Numbered from the stretch's first letter, positions 18,484-27,134 are shown. The stretch: DNA of 64,000 nt from Rhizobiales bacterium 62-47 (GCA_001899255.1 MKVX01000018.1:993150-1057149); one strand, 5' to 3'. The notes: generated from the sequence alone by a model not told the origin. Program-made: numbers and translations.

Positions 18484-19275
18484 TCAAGTGATCTTGATCG
18501 ACATGTCCGGCAAGCCATCGAGCTTGCAGAGCAGCACGTCGCCCTTGACCACCGGGCCGACATTCTCGGGCGTGCCCGAATAGATGATGTCGCCGGCCTT
18601 CAGTTCGAATGCCTCCGACAGCTTCGAGATCTGTTCGGCGACACTCCAGATCATCTTGCTGAGATCGGAGTCCTGCCGCACCTTGCCGTTGACCGCCAGC
18701 GAGATGGCACCCTTGGTGAAATGCCCGGTCTTGCTCGCCGGATGGATCGGCCCGATCACCGCGGCGTGGTCGAAGCTCTTGCCGATCTCCCACGGCTTCT
18801 TCAGCGCCGCCATTTCGTTCTGAAGATCGCGCCGGGTCATGTCGAGGCCGAGCGCATAGCCGTAGACGTGCTCGAGCGCCTTCTCCGGAGGAATGTGCGT
18901 GCCGCCAGATTTCAGCGCTGCGACCAGTTCGACCTCATGATGATAGTTCTTGGTCAGAAGCGGATAGACATGATCGCCAACGGTGCCGACAGCCACGTAT
19001 TGAATGGCGTCGGTCGGCTTCTGGAAAAAGAACGGCGGCTCGCGGTTGGGATCGGAGCCACGCTCGATCGCATGCGCCGCGTAGTTGCGCCCGATGCAAT
19101 AGATACGGCGCACCGGAAACACTTCCGCCTCACCGGCGATCGGAATGGTGACGGGCGCGACGGAGAACAGCGGCTTCGGCGCGGCCTGCGCTTCCGCGAC
19201 GCTGCTACGCGAGGCTGCTCCGGCCAGCGCCACGGCGCCGGTCGCCAGGATGGTCCGGCGGTTGAGATCCTTCAT
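18484..19275 (-). CDS. Tat-exported fumarylacetoacetate hydrolase family enzyme
   Basis: A 263-residue protein made of a twin-arginine-type leader (MKDLNRRTILATGAVALAG, cleavage near AEAQAAP at 30-34) and a FAH fold. Metal-binding and active-site motifs are intact: HHEVELVAAL near residue 132, GLDMTRRDLQ near 166, PWEIGKSFDHAAVIGP near 182 and YSGTPENVGPV near the end. Family members cleave C-C bonds of fumarylpyruvate-like acids, usually in the cytoplasm; the leader predicts a periplasmic enzyme. The start at 19275 places the RR motif at the N-terminus. No catabolic genes lie nearby. Confidence 0.85.
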   Translation of the reverse strand: MKDLNRRTILATGAVALAGAASRSSVAEAQAAPKPLFSVAPVTIPIAGEAEVFPVRRIYCIGRNYAAHAIERGSDPNREPPFFFQKPTDAIQYVAVGTVGDHVYPLLTKNYHHEVELVAALKSGGTHIPPEKALEHVYGYALGLDMTRRDLQNEMAALKKPWEIGKSFDHAAVIGPIHPASKTGHFTKGAISLAVNGKVRQDSDLSKMIWSVAEQISKLSEAFELKAGDIIYSGTPENVGPVVKGDVLLCKLDGLPDMSIKIT

Positions 19276-19464
19276 GAGGGCATTTCCCTTTCGCTCTTCT
19301 TGTTTGATTGTTGATGCACGACGCCCGGACCGCAGCAGCCCAAAACGGTGCTTAGGCACCATCGCGCCGAAATGCCGCTGGCTCAAGCGTAAAATTACCA
19401 ACGACCTGGTTCCTCAAGGCGCCGTGACATACAGCACCGCGCCGGCCACCGTATGCCGCATAGC

Positions 19465-19491
19465 AAAAGGCCCGCATCGCTGCGGGCCTTT
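19465..19491. terminator. Bidirectional hairpin terminator
   Basis: AAAGGCCCGCA-tcgc-TGCGGGCCTTT, a long GC-rich stem flanked by A and T runs on both sides. It lies 26 bases beyond the stop codon of the minus-strand DUF3597 gene, for which it is the natural terminator. Confidence 0.8.
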
Positions 19492-19516
19492 GTCTTGACG
19501 CGATCCGGACTGGCGA

Positions 19517-19903
19517 TCAGGTCTTGAGATCGTCAGGCAGCTTGCCGCCGTTCGCCGCCAACTTGATCATCACCTGCTTGTGCAGCCAGATGTTCATCGA
19601 CGCCGAGTCGTTGGTGTCGCCGGTGTAACCCAATTCCTTGGCGAGCTCCTTGCGCGCCGACAGGCTGGAATCGATATCGAGCGCCTTCATCAAATCGACG
19701 ATCGATGTGCGCCATGCCAACTTTTCGCCCTTGGCCGCAACGGCCTTGTCGAGAATGGGAGCAACGTCGACGGTCTGCGCTGGCGCAGCACCCGGCGCGG
19801 CAGGCGCGGCACCGGACGAACCGCCCGCAGGCGCGGCCCCTGGCGTCGCGGCATCGGCTTTGGTGCCGAAAATCGCGCCCATGATTTTTCCGAAAATGCT
19901 CAT
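19517..19903 (-). CDS. DUF3597 family protein
   Basis: A 128-residue protein: N-terminal MSIFGKIMGAIFGTKADA, a low-complexity Ala/Pro/Gly linker (residues 20-45), and a C-terminal helical domain (VDVAPILDKAVAAKGEKLAW to NGGKLPDDLKT) typical of DUF3597. The start at 19903 is preferred to one five codons upstream because MSIFGKI is the usual N-terminus. The domain has sometimes been compared with LysM-associated helical domains, but no function is established. It is a single gene with its own terminator. Confidence 0.8.
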   Translation of the reverse strand: MSIFGKIMGAIFGTKADAATPGAAPAGGSSGAAPAAPGAAPAQTVDVAPILDKAVAAKGEKLAWRTSIVDLMKALDIDSSLSARKELAKELGYTGDTNDSASMNIWLHKQVMIKLAANGGKLPDDLKT

Positions 19904-20211
19904 AACAGTTACTCCCAATATCGTTTCAACACAGCGTGAACAGAAAAGGCGGCAAAATCAGCAGCACCGGACAGAACACCCGGATCGCCGCGCCGCGAGC
20001 TTAGCCGCTCGATCCACGATTGCCAATGCAGGCACATCGTACCGCACGCGTCGCGTACCGCACGCTGTGTTGAGATGACATACCAGTGTCACACCACCCT
20101 GCCCTGACACTCTTTTGAAGCCAACACAATTGGCGGCTCCGACCCAGCGAAGCGAACCGACATAACGCAACGCCGGCTCGGATGTTCCCGCCGCTTTTCG
20201 ACAAACAGTTC

Positions 20212-20240
20212 GCGACAATTTTCATGTTCAGCGGTATAAT
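20212..20240 (+). promoter_or_regulatory. Possible sigma-70-type promoter for DUF2189 gene
   Basis: A perfect TATAAT (20235-20240) sits 17 bases after GCGACA (20212-20217), a partial -35 match. A start near 20247 would leave a leader of about 120 bases before the gene at 20370. The rest of the 19904-20369 gap shows no gene or common repeat. Confidence 0.35.
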
Positions 20241-20369
20241 TTCCTTACAGGTCGCGGCAAGCCAAACTGTTGCTCTCGCGTCTGGCTTGATCGTGATCGT
20301 GTCCATTCGCGGCAACACATGCCGTTTGAGACGGTCGGTGTTGTCCTTGCGGCAAGGGAGACAGCGACC

Positions 20370-21284
20370 ATGGCTAGTTCATATACCGGCAATGTCTCAC
20401 CGCTGGCGCACGCCGACACACCCGTGTCGCCGGGGCCGGCAGTGCAACGCATTGGCATTTCCGATCTGCATGATGCTCTTCGAATGGGATGGGAAGATTT
20501 CAAGGCCGTACCGAGTCACGCCATCGTCCTTTGCGTGATCTATCCGGTGCTCGGCCTCGTGCTCGCGCGCGCCGTGCTGGGCTATTCGGTGCTGCCGCTG
20601 TTGTTTCCGCTAGCCGCCGGCTTCGCCTTGCTTGGGCCATTCGCCGCGCTTGGTCTCTATGAACTCAGCCGTCGCCGCGAACTTGGCGAACAGCCGTCGG
20701 CGTGGCAGGCAACTTCGGTGCTGCGTTCGCCGTCGTTCGGTTCGATGCTCGGATTGGGCACGATGCTGCTGGCCCTGTTCGTGGTGTGGGTTGCGACCGC
20801 GCAAGCCATCTACGTCTCGACGTTCGGCTACGAACCGGCCGCCGAGATGCGCGGCTTCCTGACTCGCGTGCTGACAACGCGCGAAGGCTGGACCCTGATC
20901 GTGCTTGGCTGCGGCATCGGCTTCCTATTCGCCCTTGTCGCGCTGTGCGTGAGCGTGGTCTCTTTCCCGATGATGCTCGACCGGCACGCCAGCATTGCCG
21001 ACGCCATGCTGACGTCGATGCGAGTGGTGGCGAAAAATCCGCTGACGATGGCGGTCTGGGGTCTGATCGTCACAGCGCTATTGCTGCTGGGTTCGCTTCC
21101 ATTCTTCCTCGGCCTTGCTATCGTCATGCCGTTGCTCGGTCACGCGACATGGCATCTCTATCGCAAGGCACTCGAGCCCAATCCCAATCCCCAATCCGAA
21201 GTTCTGCCGCCGCAGCGGGAGCGACGGCCAGCTGCGGATTTCCCTGCGGCACTGTTTCCCTGGCGGCAGAAGAAGCCGCAATGA
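20370..21284 (+). CDS. DUF2189 integral membrane protein
   Basis: A 304-residue inner-membrane protein. After a soluble N-terminus with GISDLHDALRMGWEDFKAVPSH (about residues 30-51) come about six hydrophobic helices, then a Pro/Arg-rich cytoplasmic tail. The DLxxALxxGWxDF opening and the SFPMMLDR segment before the last helices are typical of DUF2189. The start at 20370 follows GGGAG by 8 bases; the frame is open 17 codons further upstream without such a site. Function unknown. Confidence 0.8.
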   Translation: MASSYTGNVSPLAHADTPVSPGPAVQRIGISDLHDALRMGWEDFKAVPSHAIVLCVIYPVLGLVLARAVLGYSVLPLLFPLAAGFALLGPFAALGLYELSRRRELGEQPSAWQATSVLRSPSFGSMLGLGTMLLALFVVWVATAQAIYVSTFGYEPAAEMRGFLTRVLTTREGWTLIVLGCGIGFLFALVALCVSVVSFPMMLDRHASIADAMLTSMRVVAKNPLTMAVWGLIVTALLLLGSLPFFLGLAIVMPLLGHATWHLYRKALEPNPNPQSEVLPPQRERRPAADFPAALFPWRQKKPQ

Positions 21285-21479
21285 TCCGATCCGGCAACGC
21301 GAGATGACGACATCCGCCGTCATCTCGCACATCCTTGCGAGCCATCGCGGCACCGTCGCGATCTCGCGCGAAAAACCCGTCGCGCTTAATGTCGCCGCAA
21401 ATGCGGTATCCAGTTCGATTGAAATTGCTCGCCGCATGGCCCGGTCCAGAATGGGCACATCTCGTCCAGAGAACCGCGC

Positions 21480-22313
21480 ATGACAATCCGCCGTCGCCTT
21501 TCCAGTTTCGCTTTGCCCGCCCTCGCCCTAGCCTGTCTGCTCGCAGCGCCCGCGACCGGGGCACGCGCTGCAGTGGCCTGCGGCAGCGGCAACTTCGACG
21601 CATGGCTGACCGATTTCAAAACCGAGGCCGCCGGCAAAGGCATTGCGCAAAGCGCGATCGACGCCGGACTCGCCGGCGTCACGCTCGACCAGAGCGTGCT
21701 GGCGCACGATCGCGAACAACACGTGTTCAAGCAAAGCTTCGAACAGTTTTCCGGCCGCATGGTGCCGCCGCGCCTTGGCCGTGGTCGCAACATGATGCTG
21801 CAATACGGATCGGCCTTGTCGCGGATCGAAAAGAGCTACGGCGTGCCGGGCGCGGTACTGGTGGCGATTTGGGGCCTCGAGACAGATTTCGGCGTCAACA
21901 TCGGCAAATTCCCGACCATCCGCTCGCTGGCGACGCTGGCTTACGATTGCCGCCGCGCCGAGATGTTTCGCGGCGAGCTGATGGACGCGCTGCGTATCGT
22001 TGCGCACGGCGACCTCAAGCCGGGTGAAATGCGCGGCGCCTGGGCGGGGGAGATCGGCCAGACCCAGTTCATGCCGTCGTCCTACGTCAAGTTCGCGGTC
22101 GACTTCGACGGCAACGGCCGCGCTGACCTGTTGCGCAGCGCGCCCGACGTGCTGGCCTCGACGGCGAACTACCTCGCCAGCTACGGCTGGCAACGCGGCA
22201 AGGACTGGGAGCCGGGCTCGGCCAATTTCGCGGTGATCCAGCAATGGAACAAGAGCGAGGTCTACGCCAAGACCATCGCCTATTTCGCCGACCAGCTGGC
22301 GCGCGGACCGTAG
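21480..22313 (+). CDS. Lytic murein transglycosylase, MltB type
   Basis: A 277-residue periplasmic enzyme that cleaves peptidoglycan between MurNAc and GlcNAc with formation of 1,6-anhydroMurNAc. The signal peptide ends near TGARAAVACG (about residue 31); there is no lipobox in the usual place, so it is likely soluble, unlike E. coli MltB. The predicted catalytic Glu lies in AIWGLETDFG, followed by QTQFMPSSYVKFAVD and DGNGRADLL motifs. It is short because it lacks the C-terminal peptidoglycan-binding domain found in some relatives. Confidence 0.9.
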   Translation: MTIRRRLSSFALPALALACLLAAPATGARAAVACGSGNFDAWLTDFKTEAAGKGIAQSAIDAGLAGVTLDQSVLAHDREQHVFKQSFEQFSGRMVPPRLGRGRNMMLQYGSALSRIEKSYGVPGAVLVAIWGLETDFGVNIGKFPTIRSLATLAYDCRRAEMFRGELMDALRIVAHGDLKPGEMRGAWAGEIGQTQFMPSSYVKFAVDFDGNGRADLLRSAPDVLASTANYLASYGWQRGKDWEPGSANFAVIQQWNKSEVYAKTIAYFADQLARGP

Positions 22314-22799
22314 CGGTCCTTAAGAACCCAACGCAGGATGGAATTCCACGGGCCGAAACCCGGCCCTATGGGCAGCTACGGCCTATATAATGAATTTATA
22401 TTCATTTATATGTCGGCACATGCGACATTTGCATGACGAGGGAGCAGCTGCGGCAAGATGTCCGGCCGCCCTGCTACGCCAGGATGCGCTGCGACCCAAC
22501 GTCGCCAAGCGCTGAAACCACCCCGGCGCGATTCGCGAATAATTTCACGTTTTCGGACTAAGAATAGGAATAATAAGACATATATCGTCAGCCGACGATC
22601 CTTTTGCTGCTGCTGCCAGTGTCTGTGGCGGGCTGAGCCGCCCTAATTTGCAAGGGTTAATCATTTCTTGCTTAGGTATGCATTATTCGATTAGCTGCAT
22701 CGCAACAATTGAACTGTTGCAACGCGATATAGGTTCTATATTGGCCTCAACGACGCAGCGCTTCTTGAAGAGCTGAATCGTGAAGACAAGGAGATTACC
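22314..22799. other. AT-rich intergenic gap with two dyads
   Basis: 486 bases before the DUF1127 gene with no gene recognised. Notable signals: a near-palindrome around AATGAA-tttata-TTCATT (22389-22406) in a strongly AT-rich patch, and GCAACA-attgaac-TGTTGC (22702-22720) about 80 bases before the small gene. A GGGCCG/CGGCCC hairpin at 22350-22366 may end the transglycosylase transcript. The second dyad could be an operator. Confidence 0.45.
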
Positions 22800-22949
22800 A
22801 TGTTCCTCTCGCTCATCCGCATGATCCAGGCGTTCCGGGATTACCAGCGCAACGTGAACGAGTTGTCCCAGCTCAGCGATCGCGAGCTCGCCGATATCGG
22901 CATCGATCGCTCGGACATTCAGCGTATCGCTGCCGGTTCCCAGAACTAA
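22800..22949 (+). CDS. DUF1127 (YjiS-like) small protein
   Basis: A 49-residue protein found by direct translation, with a near-perfect AAGGAG site 6 bases before ATG. The sequence FRDYQRNVNELSQLSDRELADIGIDRSDI is the DUF1127 core (LxxLsDreLaDIGi). Such proteins are abundant in alphaproteobacteria, are often strongly expressed or stress-induced, and some members have been linked to small-RNA handling in Rhodobacter. The long AT-rich upstream region suggests complex control. A hairpin follows 27 bases after the stop. Confidence 0.9.
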   Translation: MFLSLIRMIQAFRDYQRNVNELSQLSDRELADIGIDRSDIQRIAAGSQN

Positions 22950-22976
22950 CTGCTCGATTTCAGTTTGACTTCGGCC

Positions 22977-23000
22977 AACGCCCGCTTCGCGCGGGCGTTG
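22977..23000 (+). terminator. Hairpin after DUF1127 gene
   Basis: CAACGCCCGC-ttcg(c)-GCGGGCGTTG forms a perfect 10-bp stem 27 bases past the stop codon. Only a weak T-containing tail (TCGTGT) follows, so termination efficiency is uncertain. Confidence 0.6.
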
Positions 23001-23102
23001 TCGTGTCCGGCCCTCGGCAGCGTGCTGGCGAAGCGCACAGGCTGTTGATACCTCGCGGCAAATCGGATTCCACTCCGGCGCAAAACGCGCTACCTGTGCG
23101 CC

Positions 23103-24536
23103 ATGATGGATCACCCGAACTCTGCCGCGCCCGTCCATGTCGTTGGCGGCGGCCTCGCCGGCTCCGAAGCTGCCTGGCAGATCGCCGAATCCGGCGTCCG
23201 CGTCGTACTGCACGAGATGCGGCCGGTGCGGCCAACCGAGGCCCACCACACCGATGGGCTTGCCGAGCTCGTCTGTTCCAATTCGTTCCGCTCCGATGAC
23301 GCGGCTAATAATGCCGTTGGCCTGTTGCACGCCGAGATGCGCCGACTGGGTTCGCTGATCATGCGCGCCGCCGACGCGCATCAGGTGCCGGCCGGTGGCG
23401 CGCTGGCGGTGGACCGCGACGGCTTCTCCGCCGCCGTCACCAGGGCGCTGGCCGAACATCCGCTGATCGAGATCCAGCGCGAGGAAGTCGCCGTCATCCC
23501 GCCGGCCGAATGGGGCAACGTCATCGTCGCCACCGGACCGCTGACGTCGGCGCCGCTGGCGGAAGCGATCCGCGCTTTGACCGGCATGGATGCCCTCGCC
23601 TTCTTCGACGCCATCGCGCCGATCGTGCATCGCGATTCCATCGACATGTCGGTGGCGTGGTTCCAGTCGCGCTACGACAAGGTCGGCCCCGGCGGCAACG
23701 GCGCCGATTATCTCAATTGCCCGATGACGCGCGAGCAATACGACGCTTTCGTCGATGCGCTGATCGAGGGCGAAAAGGTCGACTTCAAGGACTGGGAAAT
23801 CAACACGCCCTATTTCGACGGCTGCCTGCCGATCGAGGTGATGGCGGAGCGCGGCCGCGAGACCTTGCGTCACGGCCCGATGAAGCCGGTCGGCCTGACC
23901 AATCCGCGCGATCCCACGGTGAAGCCCTACGCCATCGTGCAACTGCGCCAGGACAACAAGCTCGGCACGCTCTATAACCTCGTCGGCTTCCAGACCAAGC
24001 TGAAGCACGGCGCGCAGATGCGCGTGTTCCGCACCATTCCCGGCCTCGAGAATGCCGAGTTCGCGCGGCTCGGCGGCCTGCATCGCAACACCTTCCTCAA
24101 TTCGCCGAAGCTGCTCGATGCTCAATTGCGGTTGCGCGCCGCGCCGCATCTGCGCTTCGCCGGCCAGATCACCGGCTGCGAAGGCTATGTCGAATCCGCC
24201 AGCGTCGGTTTGATCGCGGGGCTCTGCGCCGCCGCCAATGCGCAAGGCCGCGAATTGCCGCCGCCGCCGCCGACCACGGCGTTCGGCGCGCTGCTCGGCC
24301 ACATCACCGGCGGCCATATCGAAACCATCGATGCCGGACCGCGCTCGTTCCAGCCGATGAACATCAACTTCGGGCTGTTTCCGCCGCTCGCCAATCCGCC
24401 GACGCGCAAGGCCGATGGCACGCGGCTGCGCGGCAACGAAAAAACCGTGGCGAAGAAGCAGGCCATCAGCGCCCGCGCATTGTCGGATCTCGATCGCTGG
24501 ATCGCCGACAGTCTGCGCATCGCGCGCGCCGCCTGA
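23103..24536 (+). CDS. trmFO: Folate/FAD-dependent tRNA (uracil-54-C5) methyltransferase
   Basis: TrmFO forms ribothymidine-54 in the T-loop of tRNA using methylene-tetrahydrofolate as carbon donor and FADH2 as reductant. The 477-residue protein has the FAD-binding [13 protein letters not shown] near residues 13-25, the conserved [11 protein letters not shown] cysteine near residue 58 and the [13 protein letters not shown] cysteine near residue 240, both needed in characterised relatives. A proline stretch (PPPPPTT, about 380) precedes the C-terminal FAD-site motif NINFGLFPP. The next gene starts 15 bases after the stop, so the two are likely co-transcribed. Confidence 0.95.
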   Translation: MMDHPNSAAPVHVVGGGLAGSEAAWQIAESGVRVVLHEMRPVRPTEAHHTDGLAELVCSNSFRSDDAANNAVGLLHAEMRRLGSLIMRAADAHQVPAGGALAVDRDGFSAAVTRALAEHPLIEIQREEVAVIPPAEWGNVIVATGPLTSAPLAEAIRALTGMDALAFFDAIAPIVHRDSIDMSVAWFQSRYDKVGPGGNGADYLNCPMTREQYDAFVDALIEGEKVDFKDWEINTPYFDGCLPIEVMAERGRETLRHGPMKPVGLTNPRDPTVKPYAIVQLRQDNKLGTLYNLVGFQTKLKHGAQMRVFRTIPGLENAEFARLGGLHRNTFLNSPKLLDAQLRLRAAPHLRFAGQITGCEGYVESASVGLIAGLCAAANAQGRELPPPPPTTAFGALLGHITGGHIETIDAGPRSFQPMNINFGLFPPLANPPTRKADGTRLRGNEKTVAKKQAISARALSDLDRWIADSLRIARAA

Positions 24537-24551
24537 TCCCGGACATCACCT

Positions 24552-25658
24552 ATGGGCTTGCCGAAACAGGACGCCGCCGCGCTGTCCGAAAAATGGACCG
24601 AAGGCGTGCTGCTCAAGCGCGACGTGTTCTCCACCGTCGAACGCGGACGTTTTCGCACCGAAAGCGGCGATGTCGATGCGGTGCTGCGCCGCCTCGATCA
24701 GGTGCCGTGGTGGTCGTATGGCCTCGCCTATCATCTGTTCAGCCGCGAACGCCGCGCGCTGAAACTGGCGCATGACCTGCACGTCGGACCCGCACTGTTG
24801 TGGGCCGGGCAAAAGGCGCTGGTGCGCGGCTTCATCGACGGCGTCGCGTTGCATCTCGCCAAGCCGGTCAACGACGCGGCCTATTTCCGTTCGGCGCGCG
24901 AGGCGCTGCGCAAGCTGCATCGCCGCGGAATCTGTCACAACGATCTCGCCAAGGAACAGAACTGGCTGCGCGGCAGCGACGGACAAGCTTATCTCACCGA
25001 CTTCCAGCTCGCGGTGTGCTTCCGCAAGCGCAGCAAGCTGTTTCGTATCGCCGCCTACGAAGACCTGCGGCACATGCTCAAGCACAAGCGCACCTACGCG
25101 CCGGACGCGTTGACGCCGAAGGAACGCAAGATCCTCGCGCGCAAGTCGGCGGTGGCGCGCATCTGGCTGATGACCGGCAAGAAAGTCTACAAGGCGATCA
25201 CGCGCGGCATCTTCAACTTCACCGACCGCGAAGGCGGCGGCCGCCGTCTCGTCAACGATGCGCCGGTCCTGCGCGATGCGATGCTGGGCCACGCCGACGT
25301 GCGTGACGTCGCCATCGTCGCATTCGCCGACCGCCGCAGCGGCGTCGGGCTTTACGCGTTCGCCGAATCCGATCGTCCGGATATCGAGAACCAGTTGCAG
25401 GCGCAGCTTGCCGCCATCAAGGAGCCGAAGCCGCCGGAACACATTCAGGTGGTGCCTGCGCTGCCGCGCGATGCCATCGGCAAGGTGCGCACCGAAATCC
25501 TGCAACTTGTGGCGATGAATCAGGTCGATCTGATCGATCCGCTGTTGCGCAACGATGCCGACCGCGCGCTGATGCGCCCCATCCTCGACGCGCGCAAGAA
25601 CCTGCGCGACCGCTTCAATTTCGAAACCGCGGATCACAACGTCGCGCCGTCATCCTGA
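24552..25658 (+). CDS. Kinase-like domain fused to AMP-binding C-terminal domain
   Basis: A 368-residue two-part protein. Residues about 20-215 form a small RIO/Kdo-kinase-like domain: a catalytic-loop motif HNDLAKEQN (129-137) and a metal-site DFQ (150-152, in place of DFG). Residues about 237-325 match the mobile C-terminal domain of acyl-CoA synthetases: LGHADVRDVAIVAFADRRSG, then LPRDAIGKV with Lys311 at the position of the adenylation lysine. The large N-terminal AMP-binding domain of those enzymes is absent. It follows trmFO by 15 bases. Substrates unknown; phosphorylation of protein or lipid A-like molecules is possible, and the second domain may be regulatory. Confidence 0.8.
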   Translation: MGLPKQDAAALSEKWTEGVLLKRDVFSTVERGRFRTESGDVDAVLRRLDQVPWWSYGLAYHLFSRERRALKLAHDLHVGPALLWAGQKALVRGFIDGVALHLAKPVNDAAYFRSAREALRKLHRRGICHNDLAKEQNWLRGSDGQAYLTDFQLAVCFRKRSKLFRIAAYEDLRHMLKHKRTYAPDALTPKERKILARKSAVARIWLMTGKKVYKAITRGIFNFTDREGGGRRLVNDAPVLRDAMLGHADVRDVAIVAFADRRSGVGLYAFAESDRPDIENQLQAQLAAIKEPKPPEHIQVVPALPRDAIGKVRTEILQLVAMNQVDLIDPLLRNDADRALMRPILDARKNLRDRFNFETADHNVAPSS

Positions 25659-25669
25659 CCGGAAAATAT

Positions 25670-25887
25670 ACGTCATCGTCCGCGAAGGTGGACGATCCAG
25701 TACGCCGCGAGCTTCAGAAAATCCGAGATGATAGAGGATACTGGATACTCCGCTTTCGCGGAGTAGACGGCTTGAGTATCGTCGCACTACTCAGCCGCGA
25801 AGGATGACGCGGCACAGTTCGCTATCCTTCGAGGTTCACCGCAACAGCGGCTCGCACCTCAGGATGACGAACGCTCCTCGCAATGAC
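25670..25887. repeat. Mosaic of palindromic repeat units
   Basis: At least three unit types in series: CGTCCGCGAAGGTGGACG and CTCCGCTTTCGCGGAG hairpins with inverted GTATCC/GGATAC parts; then an AGGATGAC...TCCTTCGAGG...CTCAGGATGACG unit; then CTCCTCGCAATGACGC. It fills the whole space between convergent genes, ending 1-2 bases before the next stop codon. Confidence 0.7.
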
Positions 25888-25888
25888 G

Positions 25889-26752
25889 CTAACCGCGATA
25901 GATCCTCGATCGCGAGGCGCGCCACAGCGTCCACAGCAACCGCAACCGCGATGCCTGCTGCACGGCGAACATGTCGTAGCCCGGCCGCCGCGCGACATCG
26001 AGCCTGCGGCCCGCCCAGGCCAGCGGCAGAAATGCCGGACGCACCGCGCCCGGCAGGCCCGACAATTCTTTCAGCGTGGCATTGTAATGCGCCGTCGCCT
26101 CATCGATCAGCTGATCGAGCACCGCACGCAACTTGGGCGTCGCGACGCCGGCGAAGACTTCCTCGCTGTTGGCGCCATGCGCCGCGAGCAATTCGACCGG
26201 TAGGAACAATTGCCGCCGAGCAGCGTCCATCGGCAACGTGGCGATAACATCCGCCGCACCGGCGACCTGCCCGGCATGGCGTGCGACGTGCTCAATTTCG
26301 GGCGACAGGCTGCCGAGGATTTTCGCCGCTAGCGCGAACAGGACCGCGACCGATCCGTCGAGATACGACGCCAGCGCCTCGCGCGTCGGCATCGGATCGT
26401 TGTAGAGATCGAACTGATGCTCCTCGATCAGGCACAACAGCCGCGCCACCGGCAGGTCGTAGGCCTTGATCGCCGCGAGCAATTCGGCGGCAACCGGGCT
26501 GCCCTCGACATAGCCGTGGCCGCCGCCTTCCAGCATGTCGCTCCACCATTGCAGACGGATTTCGCCCGCCAGCGGCTGGCGAATGTGTTCGCGCACGCGC
26601 GCGACTTCGACATTGAAAGCATACAGCGCCAGCAGCGCGCGGCGCTGCGGCGGCGTCACGAACAGTGTCGAGGCGTAACGCGGGAAATCGTGCAACCGCA
26701 CCTCGGCGGCACAAAACGCCGCGGCATCGCCGCCTGTCGCCTCGCCGCTCAT
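25889..26752 (-). CDS. Phytoene/squalene synthase-family protein, NDUFAF6-like
   Basis: A 287-residue helical protein of the squalene/phytoene synthase superfamily. The two Asp-rich motifs that bind diphosphate-Mg in true synthases are lost: the first region reads YAFNVEVARVREH (44-56) and the second QVAGAADVIATLP (162-174). This loss, and the position after an Mth938 gene in the secDF operon, fit the group related to the human complex I assembly factor NDUFAF6 rather than a carotenoid or hopanoid enzyme. The start overlaps the Mth938 stop (ATGA). No other carotenoid or squalene gene is present. Membrane association and a respiratory assembly role are inferred. Confidence 0.85.
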   Translation of the reverse strand: MSGEATGGDAAAFCAAEVRLHDFPRYASTLFVTPPQRRALLALYAFNVEVARVREHIRQPLAGEIRLQWWSDMLEGGGHGYVEGSPVAAELLAAIKAYDLPVARLLCLIEEHQFDLYNDPMPTREALASYLDGSVAVLFALAAKILGSLSPEIEHVARHAGQVAGAADVIATLPMDAARRQLFLPVELLAAHGANSEEVFAGVATPKLRAVLDQLIDEATAHYNATLKELSGLPGAVRPAFLPLAWAGRRLDVARRPGYDMFAVQQASRLRLLWTLWRASRSRIYRG

Positions 26753-27132
26753 GACACCGCGATGAGCGCCGCCGCGACGCGACGCCGCTCGCCGACCATG
26801 ATGTTGTAGGTGCGGATCGCCGGTCCGGTCTGCATCGCATCGATGCCGACATGCAGTCGGCGCAGCGCCTCGCGCAACTCCTGCGGCGGCAGCCACACGT
26901 CATTGCCGGTGCCGATGATCAGCGTATCGATGCCGCTGGCCTGCTCGAATACCCGCGCCAGCGAAGTGCGGTCGATCTCCTGCGGGCGCGTCACCGGCCA
27001 CGCCCACATCGAGTCCGGCAGGCACAGCAGCGAGCCGCGATGCGACATCTCCGCAAAACGGAAGCCGCCGGCGCCATAAGCATCGATCGGCGCCGAGCGC
27101 GGCAGATGCGGAGAGTCCGCGTCCGGCGGCAC
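26749..27132 (-). CDS. Mth938-domain protein, NDUFAF3-like
   Basis: A 127-residue protein of the Mth938/DUF498 family, whose human relative NDUFAF3 helps assemble respiratory complex I. Motifs seen: PIDAYGAGGFRF near the N-terminus, GIDTLIIGTGNDVWLP in the middle, AIRTYNIMVGERRRVAAALIAV at the end. The start is taken as GTG at 27132, two bases after the secF stop; the frame continues open upstream only as an overlap of secF. The stop overlaps the next gene by ATGA. Bacterial function unproven; complex I or membrane-protein assembly is the best guess from homology and from the secDF context. Confidence 0.85.
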   Translation of the reverse strand: MPPDADSPHLPRSAPIDAYGAGGFRFAEMSHRGSLLCLPDSMWAWPVTRPQEIDRTSLARVFEQASGIDTLIIGTGNDVWLPPQELREALRRLHVGIDAMQTGPAIRTYNIMVGERRRVAAALIAVS

Positions 27133-27134
27133 GA

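Noticed and set aside
22683-24317. A 544-residue open frame antisense to trmFO and the DUF1127 gene
   Set aside because: Both sense genes have motifs and ribosome-binding sites; the antisense product is low-complexity Arg/Gly/Asp.
24552-25658. Simple annotation as a standard serine/threonine kinase
   Set aside because: The kinase-like part is short, DFG is DFQ, and the last third belongs to a different domain type, so a plain kinase label would hide the fusion.
25889-26752. Annotation as a carotenoid or hopanoid phytoene/squalene synthase
   Set aside because: Both Asp-rich substrate motifs are absent and no other isoprenoid gene is nearby.
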